64,000 bases of DNA, taken from NCBI RefSeq assembly GCF_000208865.1, contig NC_018398.1, positions 2,170,001 to 2,234,000 on the forward strand, written 5' to 3'. The translations under genes and the position numbers were made by a program. Below are positions 1 to 13,700 of the stretch, one piece after another. The notes below the pieces were generated by a model, which made no database searches, was not told the origin of the DNA, and worked only from the letters and a program-made list of their open reading frames with translations. How positions within the stretch are numbered: the first letter of the stretch is position 1; every line of letters starts with the position of its first letter. The stretch comes from Neospora caninum Liverpool (lineage: Eukaryota; Apicomplexa; Conoidasida; Eucoccidiorida; Sarcocystidae).

Positions 1-3000
1 TCCGCGGAAAACACAACTCGAAGAAGGTTCTGAGCCGCCTCGACTAAAACCGTCCAGTTCTTGAAGGCCGAAATTAAACGCGCATCCTGACGTAAAAGCA
101 AGGTTACGCGTGCTCGCCGGCCGTCAAAATCGGGAGAAGCCCATGTCAGTGGGTGCACTCAGGGAAAACAGAAACGGAGGCTGTGGAAAGATGCACACAA
201 GGCCGCCGCATCGCCGCTTTTTACATTCGGCTCTCAACACGAATACCAGATACACGCACGTTTATATATCCGTTTACGTAGGTGCTCGTGAGTTAACACG
301 AGAGGGGACAGGAGAAGAGTTGACAGGAGAAAAGGCGAAAACCGGGGGCGAGGCGGCGGGCGAGAGAGAAGTTGCCCGTCTCTTTTGGACCGGGGAAATG
401 AGGGATGTGTCCAGTGTACTGCCCAGTCGCAAAGGCTTTTCTTGGGCTGAGAGCGCTGGTATAGAGGAGTATGCTCCAGAAACACAAATGAGAAGCGTGA
501 CACTAAGCGTTTTTTCCCTTCGCGTTTGCCTTCCATGCCTACCTATGCCGATCAGACTGATCCAGCTGCCACTCAGCACGCGTCAGAAGCAGGTCAATTG
601 AAAACACATGCAACACTGTTTCGCAGATTTGAAACACGACGCAACCTCTGTGGCTAATACTTGGAGTGGACACACGACACGTCTTTGCTTTTTCCAGGGG
701 GGGTGGGGGGTCTAGAAGTCTGAGGCAACACAGAGCACTTGTGTTTCTCGCTGCATAACAGTGCGCGAACGCAAGAGTTCTCAATCGCAGGCCAAGGTAT
801 TTGGTTACGGATCCGCGTACTTCGGCTCACAGTTGAACGTACTCTAGTGACGCAACAAGCACTTGGATGCGCGGAAAAGGCACGTCTACACACAAAAGGT
901 TATATACATGTATGCATCGACGTAGTTACATCGTGCTGGCGTGTTCGTGGGCAAGTAGGTCTAGAATTTACAGACACAAACGCGCGCGTTGCTACGTTGC
1001 TGGATGTGCGGGCTTCTGTGGATCAGCACGGAACGTTCGCGCCGATAGAAAACTCAAGCTAGGAATGCAGAGCTGCACTCTTCGGATCAATCCTTCTTTG
1101 ACGCCCGCCTGCTGGCTCTTCGCTGTGCAAGGCTGCTAGGTCAGTTTCTCCGCGGACAAACAAATGATCTGCAGGAGGGAAACAAACGAGATCGGTGCGG
1201 TCTTGGCCGCCGTTTAACAAGTGTGCTTGGTTGGAGGGCCGTGCTGTTTGCGGTTTCACGTTCCGTTTTTGCGAATGCCTTCCAGCACGAGAGACAGACC
1301 AGCCTTCTGACTCTGAGACCCCATGGGGGAAAGACCACTACCTACGCGTGTGAGCGTCTATCAAGCAGTTGTGCTGGATGCGACTGACGCTAAGAGTGAG
1401 CATGTTCTGTCTACGGACAGCTGTTTCACGTGTATCGTCATCTACCCATGACATCGCACCGAAGCCGCCAAGCTGCTTGCACAAGGCCTGCATGCAGCAT
1501 CTTCCCTGTAACGTCACGAAGCACTTTCCAGCTGTGCTCTGTGGCCTTGGACTCCAAGAGACGGTTTCTGCGCGCGCATCCGGTCCACAGAGTCCGCGGG
1601 TGAAGGTCGGTCTCGGTTTGGACTCGTGGAGGCTACGGCTGCATGACAGAAGGACTCTACCGGTCTCGTTTAAGTGTGCAGTTTCGCGGTTGTCTTCTTC
1701 TCGGCGCGAATCATGAACTCAGACAGTTCCCTTGTCTCTCACGGCTCAGAAATGAGCTCGGAGCGATTGAAATGACACTGCTACACTGACCGCCGCTCCC
1801 CCTTCTCCAGCGAGTTCCGTAGCACATCAAGGGAAAGCACGCAAACACTTTCAAGTGCATTGAACCCACCTGCTACCCTGCTGAGAAAAACAACGGTACA
1901 GGCAACTGCCGTTGTGTAGCAGCAGCAGTCAGTGTAAACGTTTCCAGGGGTTCCCAGGCTCGCAGCGCACAGCGTCCTGGTTCACCAAAATGGAGCCGGT
2001 AGGTGTTGCCGCAGGCCAGCGCTTGTATCCATGGCTGACATCACGGTCTGGGATTTCTCGTCTCAGTTTCCTGTTCGTACTCAAGTCGGTTTCGTCTCAC
2101 CAACTTTTACGGGGCATGAAATCCCGGATTTTGGATGCTTGTCACAAAGAAGAGAAGCAGACGGTTGAGGCACAGGCGCCAACCGTCCAGCGATCCTGTG
2201 CCGACCCGGTTAGAAGCAAACCGTTGGACTGACCGTCTTCGCTCAATTCCCGCATATCTATTGGAAGCAGAATGACCCATCGGCCTGTTTACGCCTTTGC
2301 GTGTGGCGTCATATATTGACTAGTCGCAGTGGGTGCGGCTGCATTTTGCAAGGCCAGAGAGAGACCCGTGCCCGCGGGGAGAGACACACTTCTCTTGAAT
2401 TTTTTTCCGATCGAGATCTCCACTAAACGGAATTCCCCCTCGTCTTCGTTTCTTTGTTTGTCCTCCGACTCTCTCGCTTCCCTGCCTCCCTTTCACTCTC
2501 CGGCCTTCGATTTTCATGGGAACTCGAGAGCAAACCCTCTCAATTGTTTTGCCCGCCGAGGGCGTCACAGGTCTCTCAAGCATCGCCCCTCTTCGAGCCG
2601 GCGCACTCGCGGCGGCAGCGGATAAATCCACGGGGAGGAAAAGCGTACAAGTTTTCCGACTTGTGTGTGTATAGCTTTTCCCCACCTGTTTCCCTCTCTG
2701 AGCGCCTACCTCCACTGCATGCTTCTGCGTAATTCTGTCTTTTGGAAGTCGAGTTTCTTGTTCACCGGCAGTCATCAAAACGTACGAGCTGTTGCCTTCT
2801 GCAGCTGTCGCCGGTCCATGAGCAAAGCGGTCAGTGCGCCGGCGAATCTATTCTTCCAAACAGCGAAAGTCGCTCTACGCGGCAAACTCCGTTGTCTTCC
2901 CTTCGGTGTGTTTTTCTTGGAGAAGCCGTTCTCTCTCCTTTTCATGAAGAAAGCCGGTGAACTGCCGAACTTGTCTCCTTTTTTCTGGACGAGACATCGC

Positions 3001-4002
3001 TCAGCCATGCGGCGCGACCCGAGCCTCTCAAATGAGTCGCGGTTCGTGTGTCTCTCCGTCCCTTCCCTTCCGTTTTGTGGGTTGTTCCCCCCATTTTCGC
3101 CCGGCAGAAGAAATCCATTTTCCGTCTTTTCTTTCACACGCCGAGTGGTCTCTCTCTCGCCAGGTGTCCGCTCCCTCCTGCCGCAAAACTGGCGGGTTTT
3201 TCTCTCGCGATGTACACGCAGGCTGCTGGAGGCGACCGCGATCATGTGCTCCTCTACGTGTCCACTCCTGGTGTTTGGCCGCTCACGTCACTGCGTTCGT
3301 TCGCTTTTTTCCTCTGACTGTCCTCCGGTACGGGCAACCGGGAAGCCGTTTGAGCTGCGAAATTCCCCGCGAAAGGCGCAGTCCACATCCCTGGAGGATT
3401 TCTCTTTCTAGACAGCGTCGCGCTCTCCATGTCACCAGACCTCCTGGGCAGCAGTCCTTTTTTGTTTTCTAACTGACGCAAATGCAGTCGAAGAAATGCA
3501 ACTATTCCCTACTGACCCCTTCCCTTAGGTCTCCAGAACTTCGTCGAAAGTTGTTTTTGTGAAGGAGCGTCAAGGTCGTGTCGTCCGCTACCTTCACCCG
3601 CCGCAAACAGTCTCTCGGCGTTTTCCCAAGCGCACATGGCCAAGATCTTTTCCTCTTCCCCGAGTTCTTTCTTCCTCTTCCTCCCTCCCCAGCAACAGCG
3701 ACATCCTCACCTTCCTTCTTTGATGCGTTACATGCGTGTACATCTACGGCCATTCCCATTACGTGCAGCGGCAAAACGGAACCTAAATCATGCCGCGCGT
3801 ACCACCTTGCGTTCTCCTGCGGATTGCGAAGCCTTCAAGGGAAAATGTGTAGAGGGGCGAAGCGCCTAGGCGACCTCCCCCACCCTATCGAAGGCGAAAA
3901 GTATAAACGCCTGTAAATCCTCCTTTTTGTGTCCTCTTTTTGTTTTCTGCGACGTCTCGGTCCTGTGGGTCTCCGCGTGTCTGAGCCTTTCGACTCTTGA
4001 AG
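1..4002. other. Upstream region, no gene recognised
   Basis: I see no protein family, no chain of splice-compatible exons and no RNA gene here. Open frames exist on both strands, the longest at about 2665-3411 (+), but they are Ser/Leu/Phe/Arg-rich translations of pyrimidine-rich DNA and overlap each other in several frames. About 2400-3900 is strongly CT-rich on the plus strand. It holds a GCATGC core at about 2717, a motif over-represented in Toxoplasma promoters. The segment next to 4003 is therefore probably promoter and 5' UTR of the F-box/SNF2/RING gene. A non-coding RNA or the end of a gene lying to the left cannot be excluded. Confidence 0.5.
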
Positions 4003-4601
4003 ATGCTGCGCGGATCGGAGCGTCTCCGCAGACGCGCTCGGGTGTCTGTACACCCGGATGAACACTCGGCCGCTTCCGCTCGTCGCATGTGGCGTCTCCC
4101 TGCCAGTCTCTGGATTCCGCTGGGCTGTCTGCCGCTCTCGGTGTCGCGCAGCCAGTTGAAAGCCGCGAACATCGACTTCGCTGATGTGGCTTCGTCTGGA
4201 AACCGTGCAGAAAGTCCCCTGTGGCTCGGGGCTCGGAGAAGACGCGAGGCAGAACAGATCCCCTCCACGCGCGCTCACGCCGAAGCCGCCCATTCTGGGC
4301 GCTGGCGTTCTACGTCTCCTTCCCCTTGTTCCTTTCCACGTGCTTCTTCTCCAGTGAGAGAGACAAGTGACGAAGACGAACCTAGTGGGGAACAGACGTG
4401 CTTCGACGTTCTCCTGTTGCTCTGTGGAGCAGCGAACGCAGCTTGGGAAGCGAGACTGGAACAGGCGTGGTGGGGAGACGGGGAAGAATACTGTGTCAGG
4501 CCCGAAGAAAACAGAGATCGGCTGACAGAAACAGCCTCGCAGACGACAGCGAAATCCACGGAGACGATTCAAGTTGTTTTCACCGTTTGGATGAATATCA
4601 G
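4003..4601 (+). other. Candidate first coding exon of the F-box/SNF2/RING gene
   Basis: A 199-codon open stretch starts at ATG 4003, seven codons after an in-frame TGA, and ends in phase 2 at a GTGTGT donor (4602). The next exon has a good acceptor ending at 5509 and needs exactly phase 2, giving a junction that reads MNIS then PFLMKR. Codon composition is GC-rich as in the other exons. The encoded segment has no recognised domain: an Arg-rich start, a hydrophobic patch PASLWIPLGCLPL and an acidic stretch. If it is wrong, translation would start at ATG 5520 (residue 204 here) and the protein would be about 2,891 residues. Confidence 0.5.
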
Positions 4602-4723
4602 GTGTGTTCCCTATACAAACAGGAAACCCTCAAAACTCACGCAATTCAGGTCATCACGCCGCTTGCAGACATGTCTAGGTGTCTCTCCCTGTCTCCCTCT
4701 AACTCCCTCTGTCTCCCTCCAAC

Positions 4724-4796
<73 letters not shown>

Positions 4797-7700
4797 TTCT
4801 GTCTATTTCTGTTTATTTCTATCTCTATGCTTCTGCGTGCGCATATGCGTGAGAGCCACGCGTGGGGTGTAAGATGCGACTCCACACCACGGGGAGGGCG
4901 CGACGGCGGGTGTACTGTCTCTTTTGTGTGTTCCCTGGCATAAATCTCTTCATTTCACATTCCAGGTACACACACTCATACACACATATTCACATGGAAG
5001 ACTGTGCATCTGTGGGAAGTTTCCTGTGACATACGCAGGGGCGTTCGTTTCAGTGTGCCACAGCTGAAAAGTGGGTTTGTCCTTTACCGGTTATTCATTT
5101 ACGTTAGATCTAGCCTGCACTCGCAAACATACGACTTGCGTGCTGTCGCGTTGACGAGGCGCGACGCCTCCTTTGTTCTGTTCGCTTTCCCGGGAAGTCG
5201 CACGGAGACGATTTGAACTAGTTGCGCGGACACGAGGAGGGTCGCGCGTGTGTTGCTGACGGTGAACTATCATCCCTAACTGGGTTTTCGCCAAACGAAG
5301 AGCAGAAGAGAGGCTCGGGGCCAGTGTGCGTCATCTCGCCGTGGCGAGGAGGTTGCACCGTTTCGTCGTGGTGCGTGGGTTCTCGTGGACATACCACTGT
5401 TCAGCGGGACGCGCCGGGATGGCGTCTCAAGGTTTAAAAGTCCTTTCGCGAATCCCGCGGGTATCTAGTCTCTGTTTCGTCTGCCATTGGTGTCTGTCGC
5501 TTCGCACAGCCCATTTCTCATGAAGAGAACGAACGTGGCGTCCGAGCTCGCTCCGAACGAATTCCTCGTCTCGGGCGCCGAGATCTTCCTTCTTCAACAC
5601 GTTCTTCCTCTCCACGCCTTGAGCCGCCTTCGCCTGCCTCTCACACCGGTCTTTTCTTACTCTTGTCCATCTACCTCGTCTCCCCTTTCTTCTCTTCCTG
5701 CGCGTCCGTCACCGTCTCCGCGGCCTTCCCTCTGCACCGTTCTGCGAACAACCCGCGAAGACGAATGGGAAGTGTATGCTGGGTTTGTTCGTTGCCTCTT
5801 TGCGGGTACGCACGAGCAACCTGTGGGCGGAGAGAAGCGGGCGCGTCTCCTCGCCTGGTGCGGCAGCCTGATGTGCACCGGCCACTTCCACAGTCCTCCA
5901 GGCTCTCTGTCGCTCCAGTCCACATACGACTTTGTCTCTGAAAACGCCTGGCAACTGAAGGTCGACCAACCGCCGCCTCACTCGCTGTTCCAGTTTCTCG
6001 CTTCCGCCCTCGCTAAGAACGCAGCCGCGCCTTTCGCGGACTCAGGATGCCGGCGACACCGAGAAAAACGAACTCGGAAAACCACACAACGCACTGCTTC
6101 TTCCCTCCCTGCGCTCCCGTCTGCTCCGAGTTCTGCACTCGCTTCTTCTTCTTCTTCTTCTTCTTCTTCTTCTTCTTCTTCTTCTTCTTCTGTGTTTCTA
6201 TGTAAGTGTGAGATTTGCAGGCTTACGCACGAGGCGCTGCACATGCTGCTGGCTTTTTTGGATCCCGCGTCTCTCGCCTCGTTTGGGACAACAAATTGGA
6301 GTCACTTTCTGCTGGCAGAGCCGGTGGTCCCTGGGCTTCAGCTCATGGTGGGAGATTGCTTTCTGCATCCTCACGACCGGCGCCCGGCTCCCGCGCGTTC
6401 GGCGGCGTCTCCGCTGCCGCCTTTGCTCGACTTCGCGTTCGCGAACGCCGGAGACCCAGAGGCGAGGGACTCTGGAGAACATAGAAGAAAGCATGTCTTT
6501 CTCGGGGGACTGTTCGCCCACCAGACCCACGGCCTGCTCTGGCTGCGGCACCGGGAGCGGCGGGCCGCCGCCCAGGCGCCTCCGTTCTGGTTCGCGTCCG
6601 TGGAAGATCGACAAAAACCGCAGCAACCGCATGGGCCTGTCTCCCTCGCTGCGCCGTCTTCCGCGTGCTTGACCGGCGCGCGAGACCGAAGCGAACCCCG
6701 AATCCATGGAGACGTAGACCCAGCAGGCGCGCTCGACGCGGGCGAGGACGCACCCAACGAGCCTGGCGGAGTCGATCCAGACGCACTCTCGGGTGAGTGC
6801 AGGTTTGCTGATGATGCCCTCAAATTCCTCGCCAAATGGACGGAGCTTCAGTTGCCGCACCAGGAGTGGCTCGCAGGTGCGGCGGACGCACGGCGACCGG
6901 TCGGGTGCGGCGAGGGGACTCCGGGAGCGCATGCAGCGACCGCGAAGGACAGCAGCGGTTTGCCAGGCTGTAGAGGAGGCCGTCCTGGAGGAGTGGAAGG
7001 CGCGGAAGAACCAGGCGAATCTGAAAGAGCGGCAGCGTCAGCGAGTGCAGCGAGAACGCGGGCCAGCGGAGGACGTGGAGGAACGCGGAGCGAGAACGCG
7101 GCAGGGGAGGAGCATCTCCAGAACCGCAGTCTGAGCACAGGAAGAGCCGATGAGCTGACAAAGCCCGTGGACAAGAAGGACGAAGAATCTGAACAGGAAC
7201 ATGTGGTCGCCGACGAAACACAGCACACGGAGACGGTTGAATCCGTCGAGCCTCCAAGAGAAGAAAAGCCGACTACAGAGATGACGAGCGTTCCGGCAGG
7301 CGACCTGTATCGTCTCCTCGTGAGTGAGACAGCGTCTCTGGCGTGCTTAGCCGCTCCGCATCCGATTGTCTTTCCATCTCTGCCTCCTCACTTTCCTCGG
7401 GCCCCTGTGACCTTCGCCTCGTCGCCACAGCCGGCTGTTGCTTCCGCGGCTCCGCAGTCGGGCGGAGCCTTGCGGCGCGCTTCGTCACCGAGACTTCATT
7501 GCTCTGCGTCTCCTCGCCGGGACAGCGAGGGCGGAAGTGGAGAAACAGATCGCAAATCTGAAGGCATGTACGTTCTGAAACCGCGCTTTCAGATTCCCCA
7601 AACAAACGTGGGCGCCTTTTCTCTCTATTTCAACTCTGACACGCGCCTCTGTGCAATCGGCTTCAGCCGAAAGCCCAGAATGTGCACACCGACGCACAGA

Positions 7701-10700
7701 GCAACTCAGACAGTTTCCTCTCCGGCCCGCTGTCCGCCGTCTTCTCTTGCTTCTGTATTCCCTTCCGTTTCGTCGCCTTGTCTAGTGGGCGACCATCAGT
7801 CCCTTTCTCTCCGAGGGTGGACGCAAGGGACCCGAGGCGGCGGCGGCTTATTCTGCGACGATCCTGGCCTCGGGAAAACGCTGGCGATGCTGTCTGTGGT
7901 GGTCAAGAGCATGGGACGCTTACCGGCGTTCCCGCGCCTCGTCAAGGCCTGGCTAGCTGGGTATCTGGGTCGACTGCATGCGGCCAACGGCGAGTCCGAC
8001 CCGTCCGCAAGGGCCGGCAAAAGAGCGAAAGACGGCACAGAAGAAGACGACGCTGTGGAAGGCGAAAAAGAGGGAGAAGCAGTGGGCCATCCAACACAGA
8101 AAGGAGGGCGAGGACAGAGGGGAGCGCGGCGGCAGTGGCTCGAGGATGGAGAAGGTGTTCGATATGTTTGGAAGTTCGCGGCAGACGAAATCGAGCAGTA
8201 TTTCATAGAGCAGGGTAAGACGGAGACTCAGCCGGGATGCCGTTAGCTTTCAGGAGAACCTAAAAAGTGCACCACGCCGAACGAGGAGAGAAAAAGGCGA
8301 GGCCGGAAGAGGTGAAGATGCACGGAGGGGATCGAGGAAGACAGCACACACAGCGAAAGCCAAGCCATACGAATTGTCAAGATAGGCTCACCCCGCGACG
8401 CTTCACAGCTTTCACCCGGTGTCCGTTGAGAGGGGCCAGCGTGTGGCAACACAAAACTATGTGTATATCAATATGAATATATAGATTTCTGCGTATAGTC
8501 CGTTTTCGCGATTGTTTCATTGTTGGCTGTGGAGGCGACAGCCACGAGAAGAGAAGAGGTGTGTGCAGATGCGCATGCGGTTTTGCCTTTCTTGAATGCC
8601 GGCTTCCCAGGTGTCCGAAGTGCGTTTTCGTACCCACAGCTCAACCCGCTTCTTCCCGAGGCGGGTGACGCTGCAGCGTCTCCAGGCGCAGTCTCCCTGA
8701 ATTTGCTCGACCTTCCAAAAGAGGGAACTTCGTCGCCGTCCTTTACGCCGCCTCATTCTCCTCGCTTTCCGGACGAGGCGGCGCAGCGCGGCGGCCTCTT
8801 TGGGCGTACCAAGTTCTTCATCGGCTATTCAATGGTGCGCCTGAGAGGGGCGGGCGTGAGACACCCCACAAATTTTAAACATGGAGGCCTGCGGGAAGTT
8901 GGCCGCAAAAGCGGCTGACATGAGGGCGAGAAACTGGCAGAACAATGCGACGTTTTTGGCGTGCGTTTTCCACGTGCATCGTTCGCCTTCAGGTGGAGAT
9001 GCACATCGGCTGACGCTTCTAGAGACGTCCGCAACGCGTCTCGTTTTGCCACCTTTTGTCTTTGGTTCTTCGAGGGATGTCCGTGTTTCTTTTCGCTTCG
9101 GACTGCGTAGGCACTAGGCCTGGAAGGGAAAGGGACTGCGTGTGTCTACGCTTCGTGTGCCTGCCGTTTTCCTCATCTGCCTTGGTTGTTGCCACACAGT
9201 CCAGGGGCGGATGCCAGCGAGTGGGGCAGCGTGTATCTGGATCTGCCTACAAACATATCTGTATAGAATCTTGCGGTGTCTGTGTCGAGGCAGAGGACGG
9301 ATTATGCGTGTAGGAAGAATAACGAGCCACGTGGTGTTTGTTTTCTCAGCCTACTGCTGCTGCGCTTCCCCTCGAGCTTCACGCGTTAGCTCTGGATACA
9401 GCCCATTCCGGCGCAGAGGCGTTTCGGCAGTCTGCATGTATCCGGGATGTCGCGGAGCAACTGGCCTCTCGACAACTCATCTCCGAAGCAGATCTTCAAG
9501 ACTCCACACAGCAGGCGTCGGAGAAGATGATGCAGAAGATGAAGAGGATCTACCGCCAGTTATCGAGTGTAAGGTCTCAGAGACAGACCGAAGGGAAAGC
9601 GGCAACGAAAATCGCGGTAACGCATGTTTATGGTTCGCGGTGTACATGTACAAAAGAAGGCGACATACCTCCTATAAGGACGTACGCCTCCGGGCACACA
9701 TTCCTGAGTGCATTCGCATACTCCCATCTATACAAATATATATATATATATATATATATATGCTCCCATCTATACAAATAGTTGTATACATAAATATCGG
9801 TAGGTAAGCTGAGATTACATATTCTAAGGTGTGTAGAACGCGACTCCTATTCCATTCAGTGCCGTGCATATACTATATATGTGACCGTCGGTATCCGTGC
9901 GTGTTCGTAGACGTCCCTTGATGCTCTGAGTAGAACACTTTCTTTGGAGACGTAGCAGGTTTTTTTGTGGGGCGCGGACGACACTGCCCCGTCACCAGTC
10001 ACTCAACACCGCCTCTACACCCCTGGCCCCTTCCAGTCGGAATTCGTAAGCGTTGTGCATTTGTCCATGAAGGTGTTTCCAACGCACATGCTCCTACCAG
10101 AGGCGCTGGATCACTGCCGCACATATACATGTCTCTCGCGTTCTCTGTCCTGTGTGCATGCATATCCCGGTCGTCCTCGCGTCTCCTGATTCTCCATCTT
10201 CTCCCTCGGCTGTTGCTGCTGCTGCTCACCCCCGTCTTTCTCTCGCCACGATTCTTCCTCTCTGTCTGCTCGGCCTCCTGGGCGTTGCTGCCTCCCTGGC
10301 CGCAATTCCGCCCCGTCTAGACTTTGTCCAGCAAGCACGGAGACCCAAACGCGCTTCTCACGTTCCTCGTGAACCGGGAGCTCAGTGAACAGATCGCGAT
10401 AGACGAGCGCGCCAGGCGCCTGCATGCAACTCTAGGTTCCCGAAACGCGGTTGAGAAGGACGGCGAGACGTTGTCTCCAACGGAAAGCAGCGACAGGGTA
10501 CGGGGCGCGGGGCCTTCGAGCGGCTCCGACCGCAAAGGTGCCTCGCTGAGCGGGAAGGGGAGCGTCGGGCCGGACTCCGCGAGCCTTACAGGAGCGACAG
10601 GACGGCCAGAGGGCGTCAGCCTTGACAGCCAGGACTCGGAGCTGTCGAAAGCGTCAACGGACGCGTCTGCGCCTCTCCCGTCCCGCGCGTCTGCGCCTCT

Positions 10701-13700
10701 CCCGTCCCGCACGTCTGCAGAAGATAGGGACGGGCGAGAGGAGAAGAGGGACGGGAGAGAGGAGAAGAACGGCGACGAGAAACAAAGGCGCTGCAAGGCC
10801 TCGCAAGACGGCAGGAGACGGAAGGAAGAGGACCAGGAAGAAGAACAGAACGAGGACACAGACGAGGGCACAGACGAGGACACAGACGACGAAGCGGGTG
10901 GGGGGCCGAAGGATTTCTTCGCCCAGCAAGACACCGAGCTGTACGCGCTTCTCCCGTTCACGAGGCCCCGAGATCTCCCGTCCCAGAAGCCGCCCGACTT
11001 TCTGCTTTCTCACGGGACGCTGTTGGTCTGTCCTACGCCCCTCGTCAACCACTGGAGCTCGGAAGTGAAGAAATGGTTCTCCTGGTCGCACTGCAACGAC
11101 GCGGACAAACTGAAGGTACGAAACACGAGGCCTATGGACACCCGCCTCAACCGCCAGCTTCGCTGGACATCTGCGGAATCGCCGTCTTTTGTCTCGCTGT
11201 TGCCTGCGGTTGCCAGGTGTTCCTTGTGTGGGTGTAGCAGTTCCCTTGGTCAAGGCGTACCTCGCTTTCTCGCCCTCCGCGGGGGGGGGGGGGGGGGGCG
11301 TTTGTCTCCGCCGTCGCTTCGTGTCTCGCCGCTGGTCGCCTTGGCGTCTCCTTTGGGCCTCTCGCAGGCGCTGCAGTCGACACTGGGGGGTTTGCGCGTT
11401 CATGCCGACGTGGAGGAAACCGGGCTCCGTCAAGGCCGTTACCCCCTGTCTCCTCGAAATGGTGCTGCTGCTTCAGGTGCTTGTCTTGGAACGTCGCGAT
11501 CGAGCTCACGCGATGCCCCTGCCGACGCGCGCCGAGCTGGCGTCCTGTCACCTCGTGATTTGCTCGCATCAGTTTCTGACAGCTGAGTTTCAGCGCTGTT
11601 TGACTTATGTCTGGGAACAAGGCCGTGGTCCGGCACCTTTCGCTCCGCTCGGCTCTAACCAGCGGGCATCCAACGAGGGTCGCCGCCCATCCCCCCGACA
11701 CCCCAGGCGATGCGTGTCACCGCAGGAAGTGGAGCAAGCGATGTGGGGCGGGAAGGGACAGGACGAGCACAGTCTGCACTCTGCAGCGCGTCCGGCGTTT
11801 CTTTCGGGATGTCGAAAACGACCTCGCCAAGAGGAAAGGCCCGCCGGGACGGACACAGTGTCGGGAGGCGACGAAGAAGACGCTAGGGGGTTCCTCGCGC
11901 GTCTCTTGCAAGGAGACTCCGGCGGAGCCTACGCGTCTCTCGCGGGGCCAGGACTGTACAAAGGCCAAGTCGGCGAGAGCTTCTGCAGATCCAAAAGCCC
12001 GCTGCTGTCGATTCACTGGCAGCGATTGGTCGTCGACGAAGGCCATACGCTCTCAAGGTGCACGTCCCAGTACGTCCAGCTGTGCCGGATGATCGTCGCC
12101 GAGAAACGGTGAGAGCTCGACCGGGGCAGACAACTTCCCGGGGCGCGCGCTCCCCGCGGCGAATGAAGGCCTTCGTCTCCTGACGCCTTGCGACACGTGC
12201 TCGTAATACCCAGGCCCAAACCTTTCCAGGTTTCCACAGCCTCCCTACCTCTCGCCTCTTGCAAACGAGTGACCCTGTAGCAAAACAAACATCAGCTACA
12301 CAGACACCACATTCAAATGCTTATCTAGATGTTTATAGCTATATATATATGTATATGTTTATATATATAATATGGTTTTAGAAATGTACATCTGTATATC
12401 TATAGAAATGTATATATATATATATATATGTGGCGTCCTTTTGTCTGTAGCGGGTCGTGCGTTTGTCATCTCTTTTTCGACATCTCAGGGTGACCTTGTA
12501 CGTAGCTCTTCGCTCTCCCTTTTCTCTCGCGTTGTCCGGTTTTCTCCAGATGGGTGCTCACAGGCACGCCGACGAGTCGCCAGTCGCTCCGCCACAGCTT
12601 GACAGGCTTGACGGCTCTCCTCGAATTTTTGCGTCACCCGTTTGCTCTGCCGTATCGACACTGCGGTACGCCCACGCCCCAGTCGACAGAGGGCTTGTGT
12701 CCTCGGCCCTGTCCTTTCGCCGTACACAAAAGGAAAAAAGGGACAGAGCCGCTGGCATGCGAAGCTGGGGCTCGGGGCATACGACGCATTCGAGCCTGAC
12801 TCCACACGCCACCCCACCATGCCTGGTTCAACGTTTCATTTTCAAACAGATAGGTCCATACAGGCGTACCTATGCAAAGGGTCTAGGCGCTTCCTGTTCC
12901 GAAACACCTCCGGAGCTTCGTCCGCCTGGAAGAGTGTGTTTGAATGCTGGCTGCCGCAAATGTTTGCACACCGCAACGGAGTTCATCTTCTGAGGTTGTC
13001 TTTGCTGACCTTGCGTCGCTTCACGCCCTGTGGAGTCGATTCGCGTCAGGCGCATGGTTCTGCGCCTCTTGGCATATCCGTCCATGCGTCTCTCCGTTTG
13101 TCAGATCGCCGGGGATCGCGATGTCCCGTCGTGCCGAGCTGTACGCTGTCTCCTTACATTTATTTGGTGTGCTCGTTTCTTCGTCTCTGCGGCCGTCCGT
13201 CTCCGTACGACTCGGCAGATCTCTCAACGTTCACTAGAGAGGCCGCTGTGTGCATGTCGCTCACGTTTCGGAGGGATTCCTATCGACGTGTGTGTTCATA
13301 ACCTATATATGTACATATATATGTATATATATATGTATAATTATATATATATATATATATGTATATGCTTGTGTGTTGGGTTGTGCTGGTTGCTTGCGTG
13401 TGCGGTTTTGCGTGTGACTGCAGGCGTTTCATCGAATAAAACAACTCCGCTGAAGGCAGCAATATGCCGACCCCTCGTCGAACGCGGCGAAGCGGCCGCT
13501 CTGTTCAAGCTCTCTCTGCTCCTCAACACGTGCCTCGTCCGACACAGCAAGGAGCAGTGCCAGCGTCTGCCCGCTCTGCGGGGCCCAACCATCTATCGAA
13601 TTGAACCGTCTGCGAAAGAGCGGACGACGTACAACGACCTCGTCCAGCTGATGCAAAGAAACCTTTTCTGCACCTATTACTCGAGGAAGAACAAGGTAGC

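Larger units (their letters stand above)
7845..13695 (+). other. SNF2 ATPase N-terminal lobe (spliced)
   Basis: This segment spans exons 2 to 8. Motif I is DDPGLGKT from 7857. Motif Ia, LLVCPTPLVNHW, lies near 11025 and continues across the 11115/11477 junction into KVLVLERRD. Motif Ib-like LVICSHQFLTAEF lies near 11560, motif II DEGH at 12035-12046, and motif III WVLTGTP just after the 12550 acceptor. CLVRHSKEQ in exon 13424-13695 matches the block before motif IV. Several junctions restore conserved motifs exactly, which supports the splice sites. Motif II carries His in place of the fourth acidic or Gln residue, the usual DEGH variant of the Rad5/SHPRH group. Confidence 0.88.

Noticed and set aside
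2665..3472. Open frames of 171-248 codons on the plus strand upstream of the first gene
   Set aside because: Several frames overlap in CT-rich DNA, with no splice continuation or motif; more like promoter and UTR sequence.
3835..4572. 245-codon open frame on the minus strand
   Set aside because: It is Arg/Ser-rich, overlaps the phase-compatible plus-strand exon 4003-4601 and matches no family.
4725..4800. Leu-Ser-Ile-Tyr repeat peptide
   Set aside because: Translation of the CTAT microsatellite in an intron.
12666..13423. Possible additional exon in the 758-base intron between SNF2 exons (frames around 12835-13300)
   Set aside because: Direct joining of 12665 to 13424 keeps phase and restores a continuous SNF2 block, and no open piece resembles the family.
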